Of a DNA stretch of 43,355 nt, positions 32,213 to 40,612 are shown piece after piece. Position numbers and translations under genes: made by a program. The DNA comes from Candidatus Blautia faecipullorum. GTDB taxonomy: Bacteria; Bacillota; Clostridia; Lachnospirales; Lachnospiraceae. The stretch lies in contig DXEG01000016.1 of the NCBI GenBank assembly GCA_019115125.1, positions 1-43,355 of the forward strand, written 5' to 3'. Every line of letters starts with the position of its first letter. Within the stretch, counting starts at the first letter, position 1. A model generated the notes under the pieces. It was not told the DNA's origin, searched no databases, and saw nothing but the letters and a program-made list of their open reading frames with translations.

Positions 32213-33721
32213 TTGGCAGGCAAATACATACTGGAAGCCACAGGGATTGACAAATCTTTCTCCGGAGTAACTGTTCTGAAAGGAGCGGAGCTGTGCATCG
32301 AGCCGGGAGAGCTTCACGCGCTCATGGGTGAAAACGGCGCAGGAAAATCCACTCTGATGAAGATTATCATGGGAATCTACACCAAGGATGCAGGGAAGGT
32401 TATTCTGGACGGTCAGGAGACAAACTTTAAATCTGCCAGAGAAGCGCTGGATGCAGGAATTTCCATGATCCATCAGGAACTGAGCCCTATTCCGGAAATG
32501 ACAGTCGCTGAGAACGTATTTCTTGGGAGGGAGCAGAAAAAGATCAAAGGGCTTCCTTTTGTGGACAAGAAAGAGCTGAACAAGAAAACTCAGGAGCTTT
32601 TGGTGGAATATGAGCTTGACGATTTTATCAAGCCCAATATGAAGATGAAGGATCTGAATATCGCTCAGATCCAGATGATGGAGATCATCAAGGCTGTTTC
32701 CTACAACTCAAAGGTGATCATCATGGACGAGCCTACTTCTTCCCTTTCAGAAAAAGAGACCGAAACATTATTCCGCATCATTGCCAGTCTGAAAGAGAAA
32801 AAGGTCGGAATCATCTACATCTCCCACCGTATGGAGGAAGTTTTTGAGCTGGCTGACAGAGTTTCCGTACTTCGTGACGGACAGTTTATCGGCTGCGTGA
32901 AGGTGGCCGAGGCTTCCAGAGAGCAGTTGATCAATATGATGGTCGGCCGTGAGCTGGAAGGCGGTTATCCAAAAAATACCGCTGAAAAAGGCGAGGTTGT
33001 CCTCGAACTGAAGAACTTCACCAGAAAAGGTGTTTTCGAGAATGTAAATCTGAAGGTTCACGCGGGAGAAATTCTTGGAATGGCCGGTCTGGTAGGCGCC
33101 GGACGAAGCGAGGTTATGAGAGCGCTTGTGGGATATGACAGTCTGGATTCCGGCGAGGTCATTCTGGAGGGCAAAAAAGTAGAGATCAAGCATCCTAAGG
33201 ATGCCATCAGAAATCATATCATTATGGCGTCTGAGGACAGAAAGCAGCTTGGTCTGGTTCTCTGCAGGAGCATTAAAGAAAATGTTTCCATCCAGAATTT
33301 CGACAAGATGTCAACGGGAAGCTTTATTAATAAGGTAAAAGAAAGCCGGCTTGCAAATGACTATACACAGAAGATGGCTACGAAAATGAACGGTATCGGA
33401 GACCTTGTGTCCAGTCTTTCCGGAGGTAATCAGCAGAAGGTGGTACTTGCGAAATGCCTGCTGTCCGAACCGAAGGTTCTGATCATGGACGAGCCGACCA
33501 GAGGTATCGACGTAGGCGCGAAAGCGGCTATCTATAACATCATGATCGACCTTGCGAAGCAGGGAATCGCGATCATTATGATCTCGTCAGAAATGCCGGA
33601 GCTGATCGGTATGAGCGACAGAGTGGTCGTTATGGCCGGAGGCAAGGTGAGAGGCGAGCTGGTTGGCGAGGAAGCACAGTCCCAGCAGACAATCATGAAT
33701 CTAGCGTTTGGAGGAGAATGA
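32213..33721 (+). CDS. rbsA: Ribose-type sugar ABC transporter ATP-binding protein
   Basis: The 502-residue protein has two ABC domains, as in RbsA/MglA/XylG. The N-terminal one has Walker A GENGAGKSTLMKI and Walker B VIIMDEPTSSLSEKE. The C-terminal one has LVGAGRSEVMRALVG and SLSGGNQQKVVLAKCL with VLIMDEPTRGIDVGAKA. It drives import with the RbsC and RbsB homologues that follow. The start is a TTG at 32213, with AAGGAGGAGAGG just upstream and no ATG in position. The ligand is probably a pentose judged by the operon. The symbol denotes family, not proven ribose specificity. Confidence 0.93.
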   Translation: MAGKYILEATGIDKSFSGVTVLKGAELCIEPGELHALMGENGAGKSTLMKIIMGIYTKDAGKVILDGQETNFKSAREALDAGISMIHQELSPIPEMTVAENVFLGREQKKIKGLPFVDKKELNKKTQELLVEYELDDFIKPNMKMKDLNIAQIQMMEIIKAVSYNSKVIIMDEPTSSLSEKETETLFRIIASLKEKKVGIIYISHRMEEVFELADRVSVLRDGQFIGCVKVAEASREQLINMMVGRELEGGYPKNTAEKGEVVLELKNFTRKGVFENVNLKVHAGEILGMAGLVGAGRSEVMRALVGYDSLDSGEVILEGKKVEIKHPKDAIRNHIIMASEDRKQLGLVLCRSIKENVSIQNFDKMSTGSFINKVKESRLANDYTQKMATKMNGIGDLVSSLSGGNQQKVVLAKCLLSEPKVLIMDEPTRGIDVGAKAAIYNIMIDLAKQGIAIIMISSEMPELIGMSDRVVVMAGGKVRGELVGEEAQSQQTIMNLAFGGE

Positions 33722-33722
33722 A

Positions 33723-34670
33723 ATGGCACAGAAAAAAGACATGGGCAAGATCCTGAGGCAGTTCGGCCTTGTGTTTGTGGCCCTTATAATCATTATTTTT
33801 ATGAGCATTACGTCAGATGTATTCCTGACAAGCCAGAATATCATCAATATTCTGAGACAGATTTCCATTAACGGTATCCTGGCGGTAGGTATGACCTTTG
33901 TTATTCTGACCGGCGGCATCGACCTTTCCGTAGGTTCTGTAGTCGCCATTACCGGTGTTATCGTTGGCTCCCTGCTCCAGAACGGCACTAACTGGTTTCT
34001 GGCGTGCCTTGCAGCCCTTGTGATCTCTATGATCTGCGGTATCATCAACGGATGGCTGATCGCGTACATAGGCTTCCAGCCGTTTATCGCGACACTTTCC
34101 ACTATGACGATCGGAAGAGGTTTTGCTCAGGTTTATTCCAATGGTAAACCGTATACAATTTCTGATCCGGCTTTTAAAACCATCGGACAGGGATCCTTCC
34201 TTGGTATTCCGGTACCGATCATCCTTCTGGTGATCTTCTGCATCATCGGTCTGGTGATCCTGACAATGACCACATTCGGACGCTATGTATTCGCTATCGG
34301 CGGTAATATGAGCGCGGCGAAGCTCTCCGGTGTGCGGACCCAGAGAATTCAGACCATGGTGTATGTGTTCTCCTCCATCTGCGCATGGATGGTAGGCCTG
34401 ATCCTTGCAGCCCGTATCAGCTCCGGACAGCCGACAGCAGGTGAATCCTACGAGATGGACGCTATCGCGGCGACAGCTATCGGCGGTACAAGTATGAACG
34501 GCGGTATCGGTTCCCTGACCGGAACAATTATCGGTTTCGTTATCCTTGGACTTCTGCAGAACTCCATGAACCTGATGAACATCAACTCCTTCTATCAGCA
34601 GATTGTCAAAGGCTTACTGATCATCATCGCGGTATTCCTGGATATGAGAACAAAAGGAAAGAAAGAGTAA
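33723..34670 (+). CDS. rbsC: Ribose-type sugar ABC transporter permease
   Basis: The 315-residue membrane protein has the RbsC/BPD_transp_2 pattern, with GMTFVILTGGIDLSVGSVVA and a late AIAATAIGGTSMNGGIGSL. Eight to ten segments are predicted. A TTG at 33708 is in frame, but GGAGGAG at 33710-33716 places the start at ATG 33723, two bases after the rbsA stop. It pairs with the preceding ATPase. Confidence 0.92.
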   Translation: MAQKKDMGKILRQFGLVFVALIIIIFMSITSDVFLTSQNIINILRQISINGILAVGMTFVILTGGIDLSVGSVVAITGVIVGSLLQNGTNWFLACLAALVISMICGIINGWLIAYIGFQPFIATLSTMTIGRGFAQVYSNGKPYTISDPAFKTIGQGSFLGIPVPIILLVIFCIIGLVILTMTTFGRYVFAIGGNMSAAKLSGVRTQRIQTMVYVFSSICAWMVGLILAARISSGQPTAGESYEMDAIAATAIGGTSMNGGIGSLTGTIIGFVILGLLQNSMNLMNINSFYQQIVKGLLIIIAVFLDMRTKGKKE

Positions 34671-34769
34671 TTGAGCTTTTTAAGAAAAATAAGAAAAGTG
34701 AATAAAGGTGAAATTTAATATCACAGAGATATTAAAAAATAAAAACTCATTTTTAAGGAGGAACAAAGA

Positions 34770-35876
34770 ATGAAAAAACAGATTATCGGTAGTTTACTGG
34801 CAGTATCAATGGTTGCATCCCTGGGCGCTGTAAACGTAGCGGCAAAGGAGAATTCCGAAATTAAGATCGGATTTTCTTCCAAAGATAACTCCGATACATT
34901 CGTAGCTGCTATCGCTGACGCTGCTGAAGCAAGAGCAGAGGAGCTGGGCGTAGAGCTTCTGATGTATGACGCAGGCGGAGACGTAAATAAGCAGATCAGC
35001 GACTGCGAGACTCTTCTGGCAGCAGGCGTGGACGCGCTGGTTGTTATCCCGCAGAGTGTGGAAGGAAGCGCTCCTGTTGTAGGAATGGCTAACGACGCCG
35101 GCATCCCCATCGTTGTTGACAACGGCGACATCGCTGATACCAACTACACAGCATTTGTAGGCTGCACAGACCAGGAATCCGGAGAGCTTCTGGGAACATG
35201 GTTCCTTGAGAAATCAGGCCTGAAGGAAGGCGACAAGGTAGCGATCATCGAAGGACCGATGGGTCAGTCCGGACAGGTTGGACGTATGGCAGGTTTTGAG
35301 GCAGTAGGACTTCTTGATTACTTTGACGTAGTGGCAACTCAGACAGCAAACTGGAAGAGAGACGAGGCTATGGCTCTTGCAGAGGACTGGATCACCACAT
35401 ATGGCGACGAGCTGAAAGCGATCATCTGCGAGAACGACGATATGGGTATGGGCGCACTTTCCGCAGCACAGGCAGCAGGCCGTGACGATATCATCATCGG
35501 CGGTGTAGACGGACTTGAGGACGCTGTTCAGGCAGTAAAAGACGGCACATATGGCGTAAGTATTCTTCAGGACTCCGAAGGACAGGGAGCTACCGGTGTG
35601 GACGTTGCTCTTCAGATCGTAAAGGGTGAAGATTATGAGAAGGATACAAGAATCCCGTTCCGTACAATCGATGCAGACAGTGTTGACACATATCTGGAAG
35701 GCGGCGTAGAGGCACTGGCAGCATTAGACGACACAGCAGCTACAGATGACGCGGCAGCAGAGGAAGACGCAGCAGCAGAAGAAGACGCAGCGGCAGAAGA
35801 AGACGCAGCGGCAGAAGAAGACGCGGCAACTGAAGAGGCAGCAGAAGAGGAAGCTACTGAGGAAGCAGCAGAATAA
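34770..35876 (+). CDS. rbsB: Ribose-type sugar-binding protein with an acidic Ala-Glu-Asp tail
   Basis: This periplasmic-binding-protein type 1 domain captures the sugar for RbsAC. Typical segments are EIKIGFSSKDNSDTFVAAI, LLAAGVDALVVIPQS, GIPIVVDNGD and ICENDDMGMGALSAAQAAG. The signal peptide ends near NVAAKE and has no lipobox Cys, so the protein is not an ordinary Gram-positive lipoprotein. From about residue 322 the protein continues as a low-complexity tail with repeats of AAAEED, ending in EEATEEAAE. The tail is encoded by near-identical 15-nt units. A long hairpin follows the gene. Confidence 0.9.
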   Translation: MKKQIIGSLLAVSMVASLGAVNVAAKENSEIKIGFSSKDNSDTFVAAIADAAEARAEELGVELLMYDAGGDVNKQISDCETLLAAGVDALVVIPQSVEGSAPVVGMANDAGIPIVVDNGDIADTNYTAFVGCTDQESGELLGTWFLEKSGLKEGDKVAIIEGPMGQSGQVGRMAGFEAVGLLDYFDVVATQTANWKRDEAMALAEDWITTYGDELKAIICENDDMGMGALSAAQAAGRDDIIIGGVDGLEDAVQAVKDGTYGVSILQDSEGQGATGVDVALQIVKGEDYEKDTRIPFRTIDADSVDTYLEGGVEALAALDDTAATDDAAAEEDAAAEEDAAAEEDAAAEEDAATEEAAEEEATEEAAE

Positions 35877-35910
35877 AACAGAACGATCATAAAATCTGAT
35901 TGATATGAGC

Positions 35911-35964
35911 AAGGCACCGCTGGCAAAGAAATACATTGGAAAGGACTTTGCTGCGGTGCCTTTT
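35911..35964 (+). terminator. Long hairpin after the sugar-binding protein gene
   Basis: AAGGCACCGC at 35911-35920 pairs with GCGGTGCCTT at 35953-35962, and GGCAAAG with CTTTGC inside it, followed by TTGGTTTT. It probably stops part of the transcription between the abundant binding protein and the enzymes downstream. Confidence 0.8.
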
Positions 35965-36014
35965 GGTTTTATCACCGGCGGCATTGCCGGAAACCTGCAG
36001 AAAGGAATGAGACT

Positions 36015-36443
36015 ATGCTTAGAAATATACCGAAAATCCTTCCCCCTGAACTGGTGAAGACCATGATGGAGATGGGACATTCCGACGTACTGATCATTGC
36101 TGACGCCAATTTTCCGGGAACGGCACACGCGAAGAAAATGATCCGTATGGACGGGATCATGATCCCCGAGCTTCTTGAAGCTGTACTGAAGCTGTTTCCG
36201 CTGGACAACTTTATTGAGAATCCTGTGCGGCTGATGAGAAACCTTCCCACAGAGCCGGTTCCGGAAATCTGGGATACCTACAGAGAGCTTCTGAACAAGT
36301 ACGATAAAGACGACGCTTTCCATGATTTTGAATTTATTGACAGACTTCCGTTTTATAAGGTGGCTGAGGAAGCCTATGTGATCGTACAGACAGGCGATGA
36401 GTCGCGTTATGGAAATATTATTCTGCAGAAAGGAGTCTGCTGA
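36015..36443 (+). CDS. fucU: RbsD/FucU-family sugar mutarotase
   Basis: FucU/RbsD proteins speed exchange between ring forms of sugars such as fucose and ribose. The 142-residue protein shows MGHSDVLIIADANFPG with the catalytic His and Asp, and a C-terminal VIVQTGDESRYGNIILQKG. The length and motifs favour the FucU branch. It lies between transporter and epimerase-like genes, where it would supply the anomer used by the isomerase. The next gene starts 6 nt after its stop. Confidence 0.9.
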   Translation: MLRNIPKILPPELVKTMMEMGHSDVLIIADANFPGTAHAKKMIRMDGIMIPELLEAVLKLFPLDNFIENPVRLMRNLPTEPVPEIWDTYRELLNKYDKDDAFHDFEFIDRLPFYKVAEEAYVIVQTGDESRYGNIILQKGVC

Positions 36444-36449
36444 TACTCT

Positions 36450-37487
36450 ATGAAATATCAGGAAGAAAAAAAGTATGTGGGCCACAGAGATCAGCTGATG
36501 AAGGTAAAACGGATCAAAATGCAGGAGGGCAGGGCGGACGGCGTCGAGATGATCGATGTACAGAACCGGTCAGGAATGCATTTTGACGTAAATGTAAGCC
36601 GCGGAATGGATATTCCGTACCTGGATTTCTGCGGGGAAAACGTAGGCTTTATTTCTCCGTGCGGAATCGTGGCCCCGGAGTATTTTGACGATAAGGAGCT
36701 GGGCTTCCTGAAAAGCTTCACAGCGGGCTTTCTTACCACCTGCGGGCTGAAGGTAGCCGGAGCGCCCTGCGAATATGAGGGAACATCCTACGGTCTTCAC
36801 GGAAATCTTTCCCATACTCCGGCGGAGGATGTGAGCTGCCGTATGGAAGAGAACGACGGCGCGCCCTGCGCGGTGATCAGGGGCACGGTCCGCGACGCAG
36901 TGATCTTCGGGGACAAAATGTCTCTGGAAAGAGAAATCAGGTGTTCCTATAAAGAGCGGAAATTTACTCTTCATGACAAGGTGACCAACGAGGGATATAA
37001 AAAGGCCCGTCAGATGATCCTTTATCACTGTAACATCGGGTATCCGGTGCTGACTCCGGACAGCGAGATCTATATCCCGGCTCTGGAAACAAAGCCCCGG
37101 AACGCTCACGCCCAGGAAGGACTGGACACATGGATGAAGGTTCAGGAGGCGGATCCGGATTATGAGGAGATGTGTTATTACCATAAGCTGAAACCGGATG
37201 AAAACAACTGCTCTTCTGTAGCCGTCTACAATCCGGAGCTGGAGCTGGGAATCGCCATAGAGGTGGATTTAAGTACGCTGGATCATTTTGTGCAGTGGAA
37301 AATGATGGGCGCAGGCGATTATGTAATGGGTCTGGAGCCTGGGAATTCCACTATCGACGGAATTGAGGACGCGGTGAGGAACGGATCCATGAAATATCTG
37401 GAGCCGGGAGAAAGCAGGGAATATCGTCTTACCTTCCGTATTCTCAGAGGAAGAGAAGAGTATGAACAAATAAAAGTTACGAAGTAA
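36450..37487 (+). CDS. DUF4432 / aldose 1-epimerase-like protein
   Basis: The 345-residue protein fits the DUF4432 group of the galactose-mutarotase fold, with VNVSRGMDIPYLDFCGENVGF, GLHGNLSHTPAEDV and MGLEPGNSTIDG. Members occur in sugar catabolic operons, but their reaction is not established. It may be a mutarotase or carbohydrate-binding enzyme for the imported sugar. The ATG follows CTGATACTCT without a strong ribosome site, so translation may depend on the upstream fucU. Its last six codons form the left arm of a perfect hairpin. Confidence 0.8.
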   Translation: MKYQEEKKYVGHRDQLMKVKRIKMQEGRADGVEMIDVQNRSGMHFDVNVSRGMDIPYLDFCGENVGFISPCGIVAPEYFDDKELGFLKSFTAGFLTTCGLKVAGAPCEYEGTSYGLHGNLSHTPAEDVSCRMEENDGAPCAVIRGTVRDAVIFGDKMSLEREIRCSYKERKFTLHDKVTNEGYKKARQMILYHCNIGYPVLTPDSEIYIPALETKPRNAHAQEGLDTWMKVQEADPDYEEMCYYHKLKPDENNCSSVAVYNPELELGIAIEVDLSTLDHFVQWKMMGAGDYVMGLEPGNSTIDGIEDAVRNGSMKYLEPGESREYRLTFRILRGREEYEQIKVTK

Positions 37488-37610
37488 CTTTTATTTGTTC
37501 AGCCGGAAGAAGCAGAGCGGATTCCGGGTATCCGAAAGGACATAAAAGTTGCGAAGTAACTTTTATTTGTTCAGCCGGAAGAAGCGAAGCGGAATCCGGG
37601 TATCCGAAAG
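37464..37610 (+). repeat. Two tandem 72-nt repeats with hairpins
   Basis: GAACAAATAAAAGTTAC at 37464-37480 pairs perfectly with 37484-37500 around a GAA loop. A second unit 72 nt later repeats it as ATAAAAGTTGC-GAA-GTAACTTTTAT at 37542-37566. After each hairpin comes a second small stem (CCGGAA with TTCCGG). The first hairpin includes the stop codon of the DUF4432 gene. A third unit begins near 37611 and decays. Confidence 0.85.
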
Positions 37611-37675
37611 GAAATAAACTTGAATACGAATACTAGTAAGAATTATAGAGCAACAGATAGCAGGAGGAATTTGAC

Positions 37676-38977
37676 ATGACAGAAAAAGAATTGACCATCA
37701 AGGCGGGCGAAGCCCTGGACGCAAAGCTTGCCGAGGCAAAGAAAACCGGAAATCTTGTAGTGCAGAACGCTACGGAAGACGAAAGCGTGATCCGCTCTAC
37801 ATTTGAGAAGGGAGAAGGAGTTTTCCGTCTGTTCCCGGCGTTTGTACCGAGAAGATTCGGAAAAGCGGGACACAGACTGAAACTTCATCCAGATGATTAT
37901 TTTGCGTTTGGAATGGCAAGGGGCTCCATCACAGAGCGCTGGTTCGCTTCCACCATCGCGGCTCAGAACGGCGAGACCGCGAAAGCGGACGAAGGTATGG
38001 CTTATGTCTGCGTGGATTACAACAGCGACGAAAAATTCTCTCTGAGAACAGCGGTTAAGGTGCTGGGCGAAGAGCTGGTAGGAAAAGAGCTGATGGAGAA
38101 ATACAACGGATGGCCCATGTATTCAAAATTCTTTGACAATGAAAATCCGCTGTTCCATCATCTTCATCTGACCTTTGAGGACGCCGCGAGAGTAGGCAAG
38201 CTGGGCAAACCGGAAAACTACTATTTCCCGAAGCAGCTTAACAACTATTTCGGCGAAGCCAACTATACATATTTTGGATTTGATCCTGACGTAGATCCGG
38301 AGGAGATCAAAGAGAGAATCCGTCATTTCGCGGACGACGATACAAGAATTACAGAGCTTTCCAGAGCATACCGCGTAGAGCTGGGAACAGGATGGTATAC
38401 TCCCGCAGGCGTGATCCATGCTCCGGCCTCTGTTCTGACCTATGAGCCCCAGTGGAATTCTGACGTTAACTCCGTTTATGAAAACATCGTATCCGGCGAG
38501 GTTTATCCTCCGGAGATGCTGGATGAAGAGCTTCCGGAAGGCAGCAAGGATGTAGAGGATGTATTCAAGCTTCTTGACTGGGAGAAGAATGTGGATCCAC
38601 ATTACAGGAAACACTATTTCCGCAGACCGATCGTGGAAACAGAAACCGATCAGTATGTACAGAAATGGATCACCTACGCGAATCCCTGCATCGCCGCAAA
38701 AGAACTGACCGTTTATCCGGGACAGTCTGTAACCATCAAGGACGGCGCCGCTTATGGATGTATCTTTGTTCAGGGCCATGGAAAATTCGGCGTATACGAG
38801 GCGGAAGCTCCGACGCTGCTCCGTTTCGGACAGCAGAGTACGGATGAGTTCTTTGTTTCCGAGAAGGCCGCTACAGAAGGCGTTGTTATCACGAACACCA
38901 GCCCGGTAGAGCCCCTTGTTGTACTGAAGCACTTTGGACCGAACTGCCCTGGAGTTCCCCAGGAAGTTGCTGAATAA
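37676..38977 (+). CDS. PMI-like cupin protein, probable sugar isomerase (second of two)
   Basis: This 433-residue paralogue of the protein at 30973 shares FRLFPAFVPRRFGK, RLKLHPDDYFAFG, WPMYSKFFDNENPLFHHLHL, GKPENYYFPKQLNNY, GTGWYTPAGVIHAPAS and LTYEPQ. The His and Glu ligand pattern is kept (HHLH, KPE, GVIHAP), so both copies are probably active metal enzymes. It has a longer N-terminus (about 30 residues). Two copies in one operon suggest two substrates, two anomers, or a heteromer. The family is not a standard ManA, and the reaction is inferred from the neighbouring kinase and epimerases. GCAGGAGGAATTTGAC precedes the ATG. Confidence 0.65.
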   Translation: MTEKELTIKAGEALDAKLAEAKKTGNLVVQNATEDESVIRSTFEKGEGVFRLFPAFVPRRFGKAGHRLKLHPDDYFAFGMARGSITERWFASTIAAQNGETAKADEGMAYVCVDYNSDEKFSLRTAVKVLGEELVGKELMEKYNGWPMYSKFFDNENPLFHHLHLTFEDAARVGKLGKPENYYFPKQLNNYFGEANYTYFGFDPDVDPEEIKERIRHFADDDTRITELSRAYRVELGTGWYTPAGVIHAPASVLTYEPQWNSDVNSVYENIVSGEVYPPEMLDEELPEGSKDVEDVFKLLDWEKNVDPHYRKHYFRRPIVETETDQYVQKWITYANPCIAAKELTVYPGQSVTIKDGAAYGCIFVQGHGKFGVYEAEAPTLLRFGQQSTDEFFVSEKAATEGVVITNTSPVEPLVVLKHFGPNCPGVPQEVAE

Positions 38978-39003
38978 TCAGTTCTGAGGCTTAGATTCAA
39001 CCG

Positions 39004-39037
39004 GCCCGGAATATTCCTCCCTTTTATAATTCCGGGC
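39004..39037 (+). terminator. Hairpin between the second cupin gene and the kinase gene
   Basis: GCCCGGAAT at 39004-39012 pairs with ATTCCGGGC at 39029-39037. The following TGATTGTTTCTT is only partly T-rich, so termination may be partial. Confidence 0.7.
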
Positions 39038-39076
39038 TGATTGTTTCTTGAACATAGGAAACAAAAGGAGTGGAAC

Positions 39077-40591
39077 ATGAAATATTTACTGGGAATTGAT
39101 AATGGAGGAACCTTCTCCAAGGCGGCGATCTTTGATGTGGACGGGAATCAGATTTCTGTAGCCAGCGTGCCTACAGTGACGCTGACGCCAAAACCGGGAT
39201 ACACAGAAAAGGATCTGGACGAGCTGTGGGAGGTAAACGCGCAGGCGGTAAGACAGGCAGTTGAGAAAAGCGGGATCGATCCCAAGGACATTGCGGGAGT
39301 TTCTTTCTCCGGCGCGGGAAAAGGTCTTTATATGATCGGCCACGACGGAAAACCATCCTACAACGGAATTATGTCTACCGACACAAGAGCCTGGGCGCAG
39401 GTGGAGCAGTGGTACAAGGACGGAACCAATAAGAAGGTTTATGAGAAAACCTTCCAGGAAATACTTGCCGTTCAGCCGGTAAGTCTTCTGGCGTGGTTCA
39501 GAGACAACCAGCCTGAGGTTCTCAAGAACACGAAATACATCTTTGCGGTTAAGGATTATATCCGCTACAGGCTTACCGGAGAAGCCTACAGTGAATATAC
39601 AGACTGCTCCGGCGGAAATCTGGTAAACATGGTTACCAGGCAGCATGATAAGGAGCTGATGGCTCTTTACGGTCTTGAGGACTGCTATGAAAAGCTTCCG
39701 CCTCTGAAATATTCCGCAGAGATCTGCGGCCATGTAACAAAAGAGGCAAGTGATAAAACTCTGATTCCGGAGGGAACTCCGGTGGCGGCGGGTATGTTTG
39801 ACGTAAACGCCTGCGGGATCGCTTCCGGTCTTTCCGATGAAGAACAGATGTGTATGATCGCCGGAACCTGGAGTATTAATGAGTTCATCAGAAAAACACC
39901 GGTTACCAACGGGACGGTGGCTCTGAATTCCATGTTCTGTATGCCGGGATATTTCCTCATCGAGGAAAGCAGCCCTACGTCAGCCGGCAATATGGAGTGG
40001 TTCATCCGTAATCTGATGAACTATGAAAAGGAAGAAGCCAAGGCAAAGGGCGGTTCCGTATACGATATAACAAACGAATGGGTGGCTTCTATTGAGCCGC
40101 AGGACAGCAACGTGATCTTTCTGCCGTTTTTGAACGGATCCAATGAGGACGCTCTGGCAAAGGGAACCTTTGTGGGTCTGACGGCTTACCACAACAAAAA
40201 GCATATGCTTCGCGCAGTATATGAGGGCATTGTATTTTCACATGTGACTCATGTAAAGAAGCTGCTCAGAAACAGGGAAGTACCCAGGAGCATCCGGCTT
40301 TCCGGAGGCGCGGCGAACTCAGACGTATGGGTACAGATTTTTGCAGACGCTCTTCAGATCCCCATTGATGTTGTAGGCGACAAAGAGCTGGGCGCTCAGG
40401 GAGCGGCTATGGCGGCGGGAATCGCGGCCGGAATCTACAAGGATTACCAGGAGGCGATAAGCAGAACCGTGCATATTACCAAGACGGTAAATCCCCGCCC
40501 GGAATATAAGGCGGTTTACGAAGAGAAGTACGCCACCTACCGCGCGGTGATCGACGGTCTGAGCAAAGCGTGGGAGCACTTTAAGAATTAA
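39077..40591 (+). CDS. lyxK: FGGY-family kinase, L-xylulose kinase (LyxK)-like
   Basis: FGGY kinases phosphorylate ketoses. The 504-residue protein has LLGIDNGGTFSKAAIFDV (phosphate loop), GVSFSGAGKGLYMIG, GTPVAAGMFDVNACGIASGL, IAGTWSINEFI, EESSPTSAGNMEWF, and SGGAANSDVWVQIFADAL in the second domain. The SPTSxGNxEWF stretch and the GTPVxxGxFDV pattern resemble E. coli L-xylulokinase more than xylulokinase or ribulokinase. The UlaE and UlaF-type epimerases downstream fit its product, L-xylulose 5-phosphate. AAAGGAG precedes ATG 39077; an in-frame extension to 39041 has no ribosome site. Confidence 0.82.
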   Translation: MKYLLGIDNGGTFSKAAIFDVDGNQISVASVPTVTLTPKPGYTEKDLDELWEVNAQAVRQAVEKSGIDPKDIAGVSFSGAGKGLYMIGHDGKPSYNGIMSTDTRAWAQVEQWYKDGTNKKVYEKTFQEILAVQPVSLLAWFRDNQPEVLKNTKYIFAVKDYIRYRLTGEAYSEYTDCSGGNLVNMVTRQHDKELMALYGLEDCYEKLPPLKYSAEICGHVTKEASDKTLIPEGTPVAAGMFDVNACGIASGLSDEEQMCMIAGTWSINEFIRKTPVTNGTVALNSMFCMPGYFLIEESSPTSAGNMEWFIRNLMNYEKEEAKAKGGSVYDITNEWVASIEPQDSNVIFLPFLNGSNEDALAKGTFVGLTAYHNKKHMLRAVYEGIVFSHVTHVKKLLRNREVPRSIRLSGGAANSDVWVQIFADALQIPIDVVGDKELGAQGAAMAAGIAAGIYKDYQEAISRTVHITKTVNPRPEYKAVYEEKYATYRAVIDGLSKAWEHFKN

Positions 40592-40612
40592 TTAGAAAAA
40601 GAGGTAAATATT

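Noticed and set aside
35633-36485. Minus-strand Ser/Ala- and Cys-rich repeat frames
   Set aside because: They are the reverse of the Ala-Glu-Asp tail of the binding protein; low complexity keeps several frames open.
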